Part shown: positions 26,187-35,335 of the stretch, in pieces
Position numbering within the stretch: the first letter of the stretch is position 1
How the letters are laid out: each line of letters starts with the position of its first letter
NCBI GenBank assembly: GCA_019112785.1
Contig: DXIQ01000038.1
Location: forward strand, 26,732-90,731
Direction: 5' to 3'
DNA: 64,000 nucleotides
DNA from: Candidatus Blautia stercorigallinarum
GTDB lineage: Bacteria > Bacillota > Clostridia > Lachnospirales > Lachnospiraceae
Notes under the pieces: model-generated
The model's input: the letters and a program-made list of their open reading frames with translations, nothing else
Databases searched by the model: none
Told to the model about the DNA's origin: nothing
Made by a program: the position numbers and the translations under genes

Positions 26187-27527
26187 ATGACGCTTACATA
26201 TGAAGAAAGTCTGGAACATTATTTAAATACTTTTAAAAAATCCGGAGAAATGAGTCTTCGGGCCAGTAAATATATTCCCGGATCCTATAGCCGAAGAAGT
26301 TTTAATTATGGTCCACATGCCATATATGTAGACAGGGCCGAAGGCGCTTATGTATACACAGTAGATGGAAAAAAACTTCTGGATTTTAATAATAATTTTA
26401 CTGTGAGCATTCTGGGATATCAGAATAAAGAAGTGGATCAAGCCATTATAGATACTATGAAAAAAGGATATTCTATCGGCAATCCTACAGAGGAAGAAAT
26501 TGAACTGGCAAAAATGATCTGTGAACGGATTGATTCCATAGAAAAAGTGAAATTTTTCTGCTCTGCCTCGGAAGCATGTGTAGGAGCTTTAAGGATTGCA
26601 AGAGCTTACACAGGTAGAGATAAGGTAGCAAAAATGGAAGGAGGATACCATGGATTCTTGGATGATTTTTCTTTTTCTGCCCATCCGGATGCTGCTAAGG
26701 CGGGGGATGATCTGGAACATATTGTACCCCTTCCGGAATCGGAAGGAATCCCTGCAAACAGAGCAGAAGATGTTATCCTGCTGACACAAAATAATATTGA
26801 AGTTAGTGAAAAGCTGATCAGAGAGCATGCAGATGAATTGGCTTGTGTAGTTATGGAGCTTCAGTCAGGATCAGGAGGAATCGTGACATTGGATCCGGAA
26901 TTTGTAAAACGTATCCGGGAAGTAACCCGGGAACTGGGAATCCTGCTGATCTTTGACGAGACAATTATGATACGGGCATATAAGGGAGGATTTCAAAGCA
27001 AATATAATGTAAAGCCTGATTTGACCATCTCCGGAAAAACCATAGGAGGGGGGATACCATTGGGAATGGTGGGAGGCTCTGCTGAAGTAATGGATGTTGC
27101 CGCTCGTAATGAAGTTCAGATGTCCGGTACCCATCACGGACACAGACTTGCCTGTGCAGCAGGAATCGCTACTTTAAAGCAGTTGGATGATGCGGCTTAT
27201 GAGAGACTTAACGGAATGGGAGACAGGATCAAGAAGGAATTAAATACATGGGCGTTAAAGGAAAAGATCCCCTTTATTGTTTTCGGAGAGTCTTCTGTGC
27301 TGGGGTATGCATTTACCAGAGAGATGGGACAGAGGATACATACCCACCGGGATTATTGGACAAAATCAGATGGTCAGAAGATGCAGACTTTCGCATTAGA
27401 AATCGCAGTACGGGGATTCCTGCCGGTACACAGAGGACAGTTGGGATTGACTCTTCCCATGTCAGATCAGGACATTACAGATTTTATTGAGACAACAAAA
27501 GATATTGTAAAAGAAATGTATTCATAG
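26187..27527 (+). CDS. Class III PLP aminotransferase (glutamate-1-semialdehyde aminomutase-like)
   Basis: A 446-aa fold-type I PLP enzyme of the class III group. Seen are the FNNNFTVSILGYQ segment, the cofactor region CSASEACVGALRIARAYTGR, the Asp of LLIFDETIM and the PLP lysine in ISGKTIGGGIPLG. It resembles HemL-type proteins but has no heme genes nearby. Instead it lies beside a P-II protein and an APC permease, which suggests catabolism of an imported amino acid or amine. AAAGGAGGAAAG precedes the ATG, and a terminator follows. Confidence 0.85.
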   Translation: MTLTYEESLEHYLNTFKKSGEMSLRASKYIPGSYSRRSFNYGPHAIYVDRAEGAYVYTVDGKKLLDFNNNFTVSILGYQNKEVDQAIIDTMKKGYSIGNPTEEEIELAKMICERIDSIEKVKFFCSASEACVGALRIARAYTGRDKVAKMEGGYHGFLDDFSFSAHPDAAKAGDDLEHIVPLPESEGIPANRAEDVILLTQNNIEVSEKLIREHADELACVVMELQSGSGGIVTLDPEFVKRIREVTRELGILLIFDETIMIRAYKGGFQSKYNVKPDLTISGKTIGGGIPLGMVGGSAEVMDVAARNEVQMSGTHHGHRLACAAGIATLKQLDDAAYERLNGMGDRIKKELNTWALKEKIPFIVFGESSVLGYAFTREMGQRIHTHRDYWTKSDGQKMQTFALEIAVRGFLPVHRGQLGLTLPMSDQDITDFIETTKDIVKEMYS

Positions 27528-27535
27528 ATAAAACG

Positions 27536-27577
27536 AAGGCGTTTTGATCCGGGATAAGAGGTTCAAAACGCCTTTTC
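27536..27577 (+). terminator. Intrinsic terminator after the aminotransferase
   Basis: AAGGCGTTTTGA (27536-27547) pairs with TCAAAACGCCTT (27563-27574), followed by TTTT. It lies 24 bp before the P-II gene, so it may also attenuate P-II and permease expression. Confidence 0.8.
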
Positions 27578-27600
27578 TATCAACAGGAGGTTAAGGAGAT

Positions 27601-27948
27601 ATGGAATTTGTTAAAGTTGAAGTTATTACAGCCGGAGCAAAGCTGGAGGAATTAAAGAAATCCATTACGAAGGTCGGCGTTACCGGAATGACAGTAACCC
27701 AGGTCATGGGATGCGGAGTCCAGAGGGGAACACCGGAATACGAAGATGATATCCATAGTGAGATCGAACTGCTTCCTAAACAGATGATCATGATGGTTAT
27801 AGAAAAAAGCAAATTGGAGAAAGTCCTGGATACTGTAAAAAAGGGACTATATACAGGACATATAGGCGATGGAAAGATTTTTGTCTCGCCGGTAAACAAT
27901 ATTATCCGGATACGTACCGGAGAGGAAGACAAAGACGCTCTTTATTAA
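27601..27948 (+). CDS. P-II family nitrogen/energy sensor protein
   Basis: A 115-aa P-II protein that would bind ATP/ADP and 2-oxoglutarate. Signatures are VGVTGMTVTQVMGCG, the T-loop at about residues 39-56, and the C-terminal TGHIGDGKIFVSPVNNIIRIRTGEED. Alignment by eye to GlnB places Ser53 at the position of the uridylylated Tyr51, so GlnD-type modification is unlikely. It is 17 bp upstream of an APC permease rather than an ammonium channel. That suggests it gates or senses amino-acid uptake. Confidence 0.88.
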   Translation: MEFVKVEVITAGAKLEELKKSITKVGVTGMTVTQVMGCGVQRGTPEYEDDIHSEIELLPKQMIMMVIEKSKLEKVLDTVKKGLYTGHIGDGKIFVSPVNNIIRIRTGEEDKDALY

Positions 27949-27965
27949 CGGAAGGAGAAACAGAT

Positions 27966-29402
27966 ATGGAAAAAAAGAAAAAACTCGGACTGCCTAGTGT
28001 GATTGCTACGGGAGTAGGCGTTATCATAGCGACAAGCTGTCTTTTATCTCTGGGACAGGGAGCCGGGACTATAGGAACTCCCTTTATTTTGTCTATGGCT
28101 CTGGCTTGCGCGCTGAATTGTTTTGCAGCCTTTTCTATGTCAGAACTGAATGCTCTGATGCCGGATCTTACCGGAGGACTGGCCCAGTATACTCTGGCCT
28201 GTGTAGGACCTTTTCTGACAATTCTTATCATGACAGGAGGCTATCTTATAGGAAATACTATGGTTGCCAGTGTGGAATGTGCGATGTTTGGAAATACGAT
28301 ACTGACGATTTTTCCTCAATCGCCGGTGCCATCAACAGTATATTGTGTGATAATCCTAATCTTTTTAGTACTGATCAATTTAAAAGGTATTGATCTTTTC
28401 GCGAAGATCCAGAACATTGTTGCCTATGGATTGATTTTTTTCCTTATTTTTTTGGGGGTTATAGGAGCATTAGGACTTGGAACCGGGAAAATCGTAGAGC
28501 AACCGGGCGTAGTAGCAGGAGACTTTAACAGCATAATCAATATGTGCGGCCTGGCATTTTTTATGTTTATTGCCAGCGAATTTGTGATACCTATATCCAA
28601 AGAGGTGAAAAATGCAAAGAGAAATGTGCCTCTTGGGATGATCCTCAGCCTGATACTGATTCTGGTCATGCAGTCAATCCTTGTTCTGGGATTTAAAAAT
28701 TATACACCCTGGGCTGGACTGGCAGCTTCATCCTCTCCACATATTCTTTATGGAACATTGCTTTTGGGAACCCCGGGGAAAATATGGATGGCAGTTGTAG
28801 CGATTCTTGCAGTTGTAAGTACGGTTAACTCTAATATTGCGGGCCTTGCTAATATTGCTGCCGGAATGGCAAAGATAGGGCTGCTTCCCGAGCTATTTAT
28901 GAAAAGAAATAAAAATGGGATTCCCTGGATTTCTGTTCTGATCATCGGCGGAGGTATGCTGGTAATTAATATTACAGGGCTTTCTTCAACAAGTGAACTT
29001 TCTTTTATGATTTTAAGTGCCAGCGTTATACTTATGCTGGCTTATATACTGGTACATATTGATGTATTAATTTTGAGAAAGAGACTTCCTAAGGCTCCAA
29101 GGAATTTTAAAGTGCCTGGAGGACCTGTGATCCCGGTTATCGGTATTTTAGGCACAGCCTGGATGATCTGGCATATTGCAGAGGATAATGCCACAAGATT
29201 TGGCGTGTACGGCCTGTGCCTTGTAATGTTTGGTGTGTTGGTGATTTATGCAGTTCCCTGGCTGATATATCAGAAAAAACCATTTTTCAGACCGGTTCCA
29301 GTGGAGAGAGTGATGGCCATGGAAAACAGCCAATATGTTATCTGGCATAAAAAAAAGAGAGAAAACTGTAAGAACAAAAAGTATGCAAAAATGTCAGGTT
29401 GA
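27966..29402 (+). CDS. APC superfamily amino acid permease
   Basis: A 478-aa integral membrane protein with about 12 predicted helices. The first helix contains the APC-type GVGVIIATSCLLSLGQGAG break. Further segments are ALNCFAAFSMSELNALMPDLTGG and the helix pair SEFVIPISKEVKNAKRNVPLG. The C-terminal tail is very basic (KKKRENCKNKKYAKM). It probably imports an amino acid or amine used by the aminotransferase. It is coupled with the P-II gene (17-bp gap). Substrate is unknown. Confidence 0.85.
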   Translation: MEKKKKLGLPSVIATGVGVIIATSCLLSLGQGAGTIGTPFILSMALACALNCFAAFSMSELNALMPDLTGGLAQYTLACVGPFLTILIMTGGYLIGNTMVASVECAMFGNTILTIFPQSPVPSTVYCVIILIFLVLINLKGIDLFAKIQNIVAYGLIFFLIFLGVIGALGLGTGKIVEQPGVVAGDFNSIINMCGLAFFMFIASEFVIPISKEVKNAKRNVPLGMILSLILILVMQSILVLGFKNYTPWAGLAASSSPHILYGTLLLGTPGKIWMAVVAILAVVSTVNSNIAGLANIAAGMAKIGLLPELFMKRNKNGIPWISVLIIGGGMLVINITGLSSTSELSFMILSASVILMLAYILVHIDVLILRKRLPKAPRNFKVPGGPVIPVIGILGTAWMIWHIAEDNATRFGVYGLCLVMFGVLVIYAVPWLIYQKKPFFRPVPVERVMAMENSQYVIWHKKKRENCKNKKYAKMSG

Positions 29403-29591
29403 TACAGGGGACAGCAAAAGAAGAAATGAAAAAAGTAAAAGTGAATGTCTTTTTTATCTCTCAAAGATCCGGTAACTTTGTAAAAAGTATGAGGTATATT
29501 TTTCCTGGACGAAGTGCAAGCCGGTTCTTGTAGGACCGGGTATCTTTGGAACCACCAGTATTATAGAGATAAAATAACCGGGGTGAAAAGG

Positions 29592-29707
29592 GCGGCGTCC
29601 ACCCCGAAGATAAACTGCTTTGAAGTGGGAAACAGGGCGAAAAACAGGTCCTTGGGCAGATATTCTTTTTTTATAGTTTTTAAGGTTGGAAATAGAGAGA
29701 GTTTCAT
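29592..29707 (-). pseudogene. sulP remnant (partial duplicate with internal deletion)
   Basis: Read on the minus strand, the start MKLSLFPTL and KKEYLPKDLF match the first residues of the SulP gene at 33404. The sequence then jumps to FALFPTSKQFIFGVDAA, which in the intact gene lies about 50 codons further on. The missing DNA is bounded by AAACAGG-type microhomology. The remnant ends after VDAA. It lies downstream of the DUF4143 ATPase gene and cannot make a transporter. It explains most of the 313-bp gap at 29403-29715, and the rest shows nothing recognisable. Confidence 0.85.
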
Positions 29708-29715
29708 GATTGCAA

Positions 29716-30930
29716 TCAGTTCCATTCACTTTCCAGCAGAAAGTCCCGGATATTACGGTGCTTGATCCCGTTGCGGCTCATATCAAATTCATCCAGAGTG
29801 ACAACGTACTTTGGAAAATTGTCACGGACACGGTCATAGACGCCGAACTCCCGCTGGATGGTATCTTTCGAGGCCAGCAGGTAAGCCACCTGGATATACA
29901 GTTTGTTTCCCTGGTCCTCACATACGAAGTCAATCTCCTTGCCGCCTACTTTGCCCACAGTAACAGTATAGCCCCGGCGCAGGAGCTCCATGTAGACGAT
30001 ATTTTCCAGAACCAGGTTAATATCCCGCATGTTGCCGCCGAACACTGCTTCCCGGATACCATGATCGGCCACATAGTATTTTTCGTTGACGGTGAGTATC
30101 TTCTTGCCCTGTAAGTCCTGCCGTTTCACCTGGTAGAACAGAAAGGCGTCAGTGCAGGCTTTGATGTAATTCAGTACTGTTTCCGGAGATACGGATCGTC
30201 CTTCACTTTTGAGATACTTGGAAATAGCGGTGGAGGAAAATGTGGTGCCGATATTGGATGTTACATAGGCAACGATCCGCTCCAGCATATCTACATCCCG
30301 GATATTATTTCGCTTGACGATATCTTTGAGTTCCACGGAGTTGAACAGATCCCGTAGATACTGACGGCTGGCTGCTTCGTCATAGCGAAGGTTGGACAGG
30401 TAGGGCATACCGCCGACGGTCAGATATTTGCTAAAGCACTGGCGGATATCGGCATTCGGGTAAACAGTGCGGTACAGTTCGAGAAATTCCGCAAAGGAGA
30501 ATGGATAGATCACAAATTCCACATACCGCCCGGCCAGATAAGTCGCCAGCTCACCGGAAAGCAGCCTGGCATTGGAGCCGGTGATATAGATATCACAGTC
30601 CAGTTCCACACGGAAGGAATTGATACATTTTTCCCAGGAGTCCACTTCCTGGATCTCATCAAAGAAAAGATAGACTTTGCCTTTGATTTCCGCTGCCCGG
30701 CGTATGATCTCATCATGGAGTGCTGTGGCGGTGCAGAGATGGGCGTTGCTCATATTCTCAAAGTTGATAGAAATAAACTGGCCGCTGTCCACGCCGGAGG
30801 CGCACAGTTCCTCTTGAATCAGGCCCAGCATGACCGATTTGCCGCTTCGACGGATACCAGTCAGGACCTTTACCAGATCGTTTCCGATGAAAGGACGGAT
30901 ACGGCTCATATAGGCTTCACGTTTAATCAT
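29716..30930 (-). CDS. AAA-type ATPase with DUF4143 domain
   Basis: A 404-aa protein with Walker A GIRRSGKSVML near residue 20 and Walker B VYLFFDEIQEVDSWE near 95. ITGSNARLLSGELATYLAGR (sensor region) follows, then a C-terminal DUF4143 domain with a restriction-endonuclease-like core (GKVGGKEIDFVCEDQGNKLY). Such proteins are common in gut Firmicutes and are often mobile or defence associated. The function is not established. It stands alone between two sulP-derived sequences. Confidence 0.87.
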   Translation of the reverse strand: MIKREAYMSRIRPFIGNDLVKVLTGIRRSGKSVMLGLIQEELCASGVDSGQFISINFENMSNAHLCTATALHDEIIRRAAEIKGKVYLFFDEIQEVDSWEKCINSFRVELDCDIYITGSNARLLSGELATYLAGRYVEFVIYPFSFAEFLELYRTVYPNADIRQCFSKYLTVGGMPYLSNLRYDEAASRQYLRDLFNSVELKDIVKRNNIRDVDMLERIVAYVTSNIGTTFSSTAISKYLKSEGRSVSPETVLNYIKACTDAFLFYQVKRQDLQGKKILTVNEKYYVADHGIREAVFGGNMRDINLVLENIVYMELLRRGYTVTVGKVGGKEIDFVCEDQGNKLYIQVAYLLASKDTIQREFGVYDRVRDNFPKYVVTLDEFDMSRNGIKHRNIRDFLLESEWN

Positions 30931-31247
30931 AAGAATCAGCCTCCCTTCTGGAGTTGTTTTATGATATCACAGATATGATGAAAATTCAAGAAAATAAGGA
31001 AGATTTTAACAATTATAACTGATAAAAAGTATTTTTCGACACAGATTGACAGATGAAATAGAAACATTTATTTAAAAAGAAAAAGATGGCTAACGTTAAC
31101 CACCTTTCTCTTCGTTCCGTATTTATAAGGAAATTATGCTAAAACTACACGGATTCATCCTCTTTATTTTGCCTGTATTCAATACCGATCATATAGCCCC
31201 GGACTCTGACATTTTTGAGGACCTGGGGATATTTGTCATTTTTCAAT
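30931..31247. other. Intergenic stretch, mostly without recognisable content
   Basis: It contains the palindrome GGCTAACGTTAACC at about 31089-31102, resembling a LacI-family half-site pair, and the 34-codon coding remnant listed separately. No other gene or RNA was recognised. Confidence 0.4.
31136..31237 (-). pseudogene. Possible C-terminal stub of a class III aminotransferase
   Basis: Just after the SulP stop, a minus-strand frame reads LKNDKYPQVLKNVRVRGYMI, then GIEYRQNKEDESV and a stop. The RxRGxMIGIE pattern resembles the C-terminal domain of acetylornithine/ornithine-type aminotransferases. It lacks a convincing start and could be chance. It is offered as a weak remnant call. Confidence 0.25.
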
Positions 31248-33404
31248 TTAAATATGAGAATCCTTTTCCAGTCTGTGGAGCTTCCGCAGGCCTTCGGGAT
31301 TCTGCTTTTCAAGCCGCCGTTCCAGGATCTCCTGTTTCTGTTCCAGATGTTCCCGTACATGGGGATGTTCTTTTAAAAGTCTGGCCCGGAGGAGCCGACG
31401 CCTTCTTTCGATGAGGCTCAGCACAAGAGGGCTTTTTTCCCTTACCTGAGGGGGAAGATCGTCAATATGAAGCTCCAGTCTCCGGAGAAGTTCATCCTCA
31501 TCAAGAGGACCCAGAGAATGCCAGAAATCCAGCTTTTCTTCCAGACCTGCCTCCGAAAGCTTTTCAAGGTCGGAAATTCCGTGAATCTGTTCTACAATAT
31601 ATTTTACCTGCTTCTCTATTTCTCTTACCGCATCCGGGCCGAATACCCAGGCAAATTCCTCCAGGGAATTTTCTTCTTCCGGAGTAAGGGAGTAAAAGTG
31701 CTTTTTGTGAAGCATTTCCATATCTCTTTCCGGGATATCCAGAGGGAAGGGTTCTTTCAGCCCCAGATCATGAAGAGCAGATACGATGGTCCTGCGCACC
31801 ATTCCCTCTTTGATCAGCCCTCCGATACCAAGACTGCGCATCTGTTCATTGATATTTTCTCCATGCTCCGTGATATAGAAGCGGATCCCCTTCTTTTTCA
31901 GACTTTCTGCCAGTCTTTCCAATCCGTCCGCCGCAGTGATATCCAGACTGTTGACGGCTCCTGCGTTAAGGATCACGGCTTTCGTGTTTTTTTGCAGGCT
32001 GTTTTCAATATCCTCCTGGAGAATTTTAATATTGGCAAAGAAAAGATTCTCACTGAACCGGTAGATCAGTACATTCTTTACCGGATAGGCAAAACGGTTT
32101 TTTCCCAGATCATAAAAATCTTCTTTTCCCGGAACCATTCCCTGGAAATACCGGGGCGGATTTGTGGCTTTGAGGATCACCGCCGCGAAGGACAGAAGGA
32201 TCCCAACTACTACGCCGTAGATAGTTCCCAGAAACAGGACTGCGGCTCCGGCAGCCATGAAAATAAAGAACTCCTGTCTGCTGACTTTGAACAACCGCAC
32301 AGCAAGATGTCCTTCCACAACGCTCATCAGAGCGGAGATCACAATGGAGGTCAGCACAGGCACGGGAAGATATCCGATAAAACCGGTGGCCCCCAGAAGG
32401 ATGACGCCCATGACAAGGCCTGCTGTAAGAGATACGGCCTGGGTCTTTCCGCCGTACTGGTCATTCATGGAGGTTCTGGAAATACTGCCGTTTACCGGGC
32501 AGCAGCCCACAACTCCCGAGGCCAGATTAGCCGCCGCATAGGCCAGGATCTCCTGCCGGTCATTAAGGGGATAATCGTTTTTGGCAGCGAAATTATTGGC
32601 ACCCAGAAGGGATTCTGACATAATGACCACAGCTACCATCAGACCCCGGCCGGTAGCCTGGGTAAGGTCCACCTGAGAAAAATCCGGCAGGAAAAACCTT
32701 GGAAGGCCAGGGTCAACCTGATCCAGAAGAGCCACTCCGTAATCCTGTACATGGAAAATACCGGTGAGGACCACTCCGGCGGCCATAACCGCTATAGCCA
32801 TAGGAAACCTGGGAATGAATCTTTTTCCCAGGAGCAGCACTGCCAGAGACAAAAGCCCCAGAAACAGAGAGGGCCAGCTGACATGTGCGACAGCCTCTGC
32901 CAGATGGTGGAGAAGTTCCATCAGCTCTCCGGTCCCTGCAGGACTTCCCAGAAGTTTGGGGATCTGCATAAGGATAATGGTCACAGCAATGCCGCTGATA
33001 AATCCGCCCATGACCGGTGTGGAGATAAAGTCTACGATCCGGTCTGCGTGGAGAAAGTAAAACAGCAGGAGCCAGAGTCCGGCAAAGAGTGCAATAGCCG
33101 GAACATATTCCATGGCGGCGCTGCTTTCAAAGGAAATACCCAGAGTGGAAAGGGCGGCCCCTACGATTGCGGCAGGAGCGGCGTCCACCCCGAAGATAAA
33201 CTGTTTTGAGGTGGAAAACAGGGCGAAGAACAGGATAGGCAGCAGGGAGCCATACAGGCCGTAAACTGCCGGGAGCCCTGCAATCTGGGCGTATCCCATG
33301 GAGATGGGGATAGACACTGCCGCGATAATGATCCCGGAAAACAGGTCCTTGGGCAGGTATTCTTTTTTATAATTTTTTAAGGTTGGAAATAGAGCGAGTT
33401 TCAT
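31248..33404 (-). CDS. SulP family anion transporter with STAS domain
   Basis: A 718-aa membrane transporter of the SLC26/SulP type (sulfate, bicarbonate or dicarboxylate). The membrane part starts with ISMGYAQIAGLPAVYGLYGS and includes CCPVNGSISRTSMNDQYGGKTQ. A STAS domain follows (KAVILNAGAVNSLDITAADGLE, about residues 450-550). Beyond STAS there is a charged, helical extension of about 150 residues (HEKHFYSLTPEEEN, ERRRRLLRARLLKEH) that is longer than usual. A duplicated, deleted copy of the 5' end lies at 29592-29707. Confidence 0.9.
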   Translation of the reverse strand: MKLALFPTLKNYKKEYLPKDLFSGIIIAAVSIPISMGYAQIAGLPAVYGLYGSLLPILFFALFSTSKQFIFGVDAAPAAIVGAALSTLGISFESSAAMEYVPAIALFAGLWLLLFYFLHADRIVDFISTPVMGGFISGIAVTIILMQIPKLLGSPAGTGELMELLHHLAEAVAHVSWPSLFLGLLSLAVLLLGKRFIPRFPMAIAVMAAGVVLTGIFHVQDYGVALLDQVDPGLPRFFLPDFSQVDLTQATGRGLMVAVVIMSESLLGANNFAAKNDYPLNDRQEILAYAAANLASGVVGCCPVNGSISRTSMNDQYGGKTQAVSLTAGLVMGVILLGATGFIGYLPVPVLTSIVISALMSVVEGHLAVRLFKVSRQEFFIFMAAGAAVLFLGTIYGVVVGILLSFAAVILKATNPPRYFQGMVPGKEDFYDLGKNRFAYPVKNVLIYRFSENLFFANIKILQEDIENSLQKNTKAVILNAGAVNSLDITAADGLERLAESLKKKGIRFYITEHGENINEQMRSLGIGGLIKEGMVRRTIVSALHDLGLKEPFPLDIPERDMEMLHKKHFYSLTPEEENSLEEFAWVFGPDAVREIEKQVKYIVEQIHGISDLEKLSEAGLEEKLDFWHSLGPLDEDELLRRLELHIDDLPPQVREKSPLVLSLIERRRRLLRARLLKEHPHVREHLEQKQEILERRLEKQNPEGLRKLHRLEKDSHI

Positions 33405-33619
33405 AAGTGATGTAAACGATCCTTTCTTGCTGGATAAGCCAGCGTTCTTATTCCATATTTCTTTTAAGTGTATAGGGAAAAGCAGGTTTCGTCAAATACA
33501 GTTTTCAGAAAAATATTCTCTATTGTTTTTGTCAGAACAAAAAAATGGAGTAAATGCATAAAAAATATACTGCTTTCTTGCCTTAGCAAATTTATAATAG
33601 GGTGAGGGAGGATTTAAAG

Positions 33620-35335
33620 ATGAGAATAAAGAAAAAAATACTGTTAGCGCTTTCTGCTATCCTGCTGTCCTGCGGGATCATCATTACCGGATTGTGGTAC
33701 TGCACCAGCAGACGGCTGTCAAGTACATATCTGAATAATATATCCCAGAGTACCATGCTGGATGCCTATCACGCTTTTGAATATCTTCTGACAGACACCT
33801 CGTACATGGTGACTTTGATCGCAACAAATGAAACAAATATTATTGAACCGGCAGAAAAAATGAGAAGCTCGGATCTTATGCTCCACGGTCAGTGGAATAA
33901 GACTTATCTGGAGAACCGACGGATCATCTTGGATTATATACAGAGCATGAATGGATATAAATATTATATTTCCGGGATTACAGTGGCAATAGATCCTTCC
34001 TGTGTATTTTCTACAAGCTATATCATACAGGATAAAGCGGAACTCTACCGGGAAATACAGAAGCTGGACCAGGAAGAGCTGAAGTATTCTATGGTCATGA
34101 TGGATCCTCTGCATATAGAAGGGCTGAAATCTACTATTTCCAGCGATTATGTAGTCCCTGCAGTACGGGGAATCGTAGATGCGCAGGAAAATGTGATTGG
34201 ATACGTAGTCCTTTATTTCGATTATGGGGTTATTGACAAAATGTTTTCCGTGAATCTTCCGAAAGGAAGTGTTTTCCGGGTCAATAATGAAAAAGGAGCC
34301 AGTATTTTTTCTAATAATACACAGGAGAAAAATGCAAAGGCTTATATATGGAATACTTTTACCGCAGAAGATGTAGGATGGGATTTTGAAATGGGGATAC
34401 CTTCTGATTTTTATATCAGAGATATCTGGAATGCGGCTGCCTTAAGCGGTGCTGTTATGGTGGCAATACTGATACTGGGAGGATTGGTCTTTGCTTTTTA
34501 TGTCTCCAGGATCACAACAGAGATTACCAATCTGAGAAATTGTATGTCTCTGATCTCCCAGGGAGATCTGAATGCATGCTATCAGGTGAAGAAGCGGGAC
34601 GAGATTGGAGAAATGGGGGAAACTTTTAATCAAATGACTGTGCGGATCCGGGAGCTCATGGACCAGGTAGCTGAAGAAGAAAAGAAAAAACGCCTGAGTG
34701 AGCTGGCTTTCCTCCAGGCTCAGATCAATCCACATTTTATATCAAATGTACTGAATAATGTAGTATGGATGGCAAAGATACAGCATGCGGACAATATTGT
34801 TCCGCTGGTAAACTCTCTGAACTCCATGCTGCAGAGCGTGATGCATCAGGAGAGAGATATGATCTGTCTGAAAGATGAACTTGCATATGTAGACCATTAT
34901 CTTACGCTTATGGAATATAGTGGAAATTATGATTTTTATGTAGTCAAAGAGATCGATGAAGAAACGGAACATCTCTATATACCCAGGTTTATCCTTCAGC
35001 CGGTGGTGGAAAATTCCCTTTATCACGGACTGCCTTCGGATCTGTCCAGGCAGGGGTGTATCCGGATACATACAGAACGCGTAGGAGAAAGACTGGAGAT
35101 CATCGTGGAAGATAACGGAGAAGGAATGAGCCAGGAAGAATTGAGCCGGATCCTTATAAAAAATGAAAAGGACCGCCGTTCTTTTAACGGGATCGGTGTA
35201 GAGAATGTAAATGACAGGATCAAGTTATTTTTTGGTCCCGAATACGGTCTTAGATATGAAAGCAAAAAAGGAGAGTATACCCGGTGTATATTTCGTCTCC
35301 CTGCCATAGAGGAGGAAGAAACATGGCAAAAATAA
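33620..35335 (+). CDS. YesM-like sensor histidine kinase
   Basis: About 571 aa. TM1 lies near the N-terminus (LLALSAILLSCGIIITGLWY), followed by an extracellular sensor of about 240 residues and TM2 (GAVMVAILILGGLVFAFYV). HAMP, then the His_kinase domain with QAQINPHFISNVLNN (phospho-His) and HATPase motifs QPVVENSLYHGL and VEDNGEGMS follow. The start at 33620 is preceded by GGGAGG, and an upstream GTG (33602) lacks a site. It overlaps the response regulator by 13 bp and is divergent from sulP. It likely senses an extracellular sugar signal for the next operon. Confidence 0.92.
   Translation: MRIKKKILLALSAILLSCGIIITGLWYCTSRRLSSTYLNNISQSTMLDAYHAFEYLLTDTSYMVTLIATNETNIIEPAEKMRSSDLMLHGQWNKTYLENRRIILDYIQSMNGYKYYISGITVAIDPSCVFSTSYIIQDKAELYREIQKLDQEELKYSMVMMDPLHIEGLKSTISSDYVVPAVRGIVDAQENVIGYVVLYFDYGVIDKMFSVNLPKGSVFRVNNEKGASIFSNNTQEKNAKAYIWNTFTAEDVGWDFEMGIPSDFYIRDIWNAAALSGAVMVAILILGGLVFAFYVSRITTEITNLRNCMSLISQGDLNACYQVKKRDEIGEMGETFNQMTVRIRELMDQVAEEEKKKRLSELAFLQAQINPHFISNVLNNVVWMAKIQHADNIVPLVNSLNSMLQSVMHQERDMICLKDELAYVDHYLTLMEYSGNYDFYVVKEIDEETEHLYIPRFILQPVVENSLYHGLPSDLSRQGCIRIHTERVGERLEIIVEDNGEGMSQEELSRILIKNEKDRRSFNGIGVENVNDRIKLFFGPEYGLRYESKKGEYTRCIFRLPAIEEEETWQK

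Noticed and set aside
27601..29402. GlnK-AmtB ammonium pair
   Set aside because: The membrane partner has APC-type first-helix and loop motifs and no Amt signature.
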